From contig USMK01000032.1 in assembly GCA_900555835.1 (NCBI GenBank), positions 1-14,202 on the forward strand: DNA of 14,202 bases. Reading direction: 5' to 3'. Shown piece after piece: positions 14,196 to 14,202 of this stretch. Position 1 is the first letter of the stretch. Every line of letters begins with the position of its first letter. The DNA comes from an uncultured Clostridium sp. GTDB lineage: Bacteria > Bacillota > Clostridia > TANB77 > CAG-508. The translations under genes and the position numbers were made by a program. Below the pieces are notes generated by a model. It made no database searches and was not told the origin of the DNA. It saw only the letters and a list, made by a program, of their open reading frames with translations.

Positions 14196-14202
14196 TAGTA
14201 CC

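Noticed and set aside
1..14202. Search for tRNA, CRISPR array, insertion sequence, integrase and attachment site
   Set aside because: No cloverleaf-like sequence, spaced direct repeats, transposase or recombinase motifs were seen. The short hairpins found are explained as terminators.

Overview
The window is the late (packaging, head, tail and lysis) region of a tailed phage or prophage from a low-GC Gram-positive host. A gut-type Clostridia host is the best guess, but the host is inferred. The DNA is strongly AT-rich, Shine-Dalgarno sites of the AGGAGG type precede almost every gene, and the standard bacterial code is used. Every supported gene lies on the minus strand, so the transcript reads from base 14202 down to base 1.

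Control region (14195-13665): an ArpU/RinA-like late transcription regulator is followed by three TTGGCA direct repeats at an exact 11-base period. Next come an extended -10 promoter with a poor -35 and, about 20-45 bases into the leader, an intrinsic terminator hairpin. This looks like an activator-dependent late promoter with a leader attenuator.

First late genes (13664-12867): a 161-residue protein made of two DUF2829/Tad2 (Thoeris anti-defence 2) domains, then two tiny cysteine-rich proteins. The second of these, 47 residues, is hidden in overlaps with both neighbours.

Packaging and head (12912-6807): small terminase, large terminase, a small membrane-anchored protein, a P22-like portal, an acidic coiled-coil scaffold, an N4-gp56-family major capsid protein, a 69-residue protein and a head-completion adaptor. 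Terminator-like hairpins sit after portal, scaffold, capsid and the 69-residue gene.

Tail and adsorption (6372-528): a 609-residue probable tail hub/nozzle, a 479-residue fibre with four Trp-rich modules and a coiled coil, a 737-residue DUF859/pyocin-knob receptor-binding protein, and a 113-residue conserved hypothetical. There is no tape measure, tail tube or tail-assembly chaperone, so the particle is most likely short-tailed (podovirus-like), although its fibres resemble those of siphoviruses.

Lysis (499-1): a one-helix membrane protein, a two-helix holin-like protein and the first 13 codons of a gene that by position is probably the endolysin.

The most interesting parts are the tandem Tad2 fusion opening the late operon, the 11-base repeat array with the promoter and leader terminator, and the hidden pair of Cys-rich mini-proteins.
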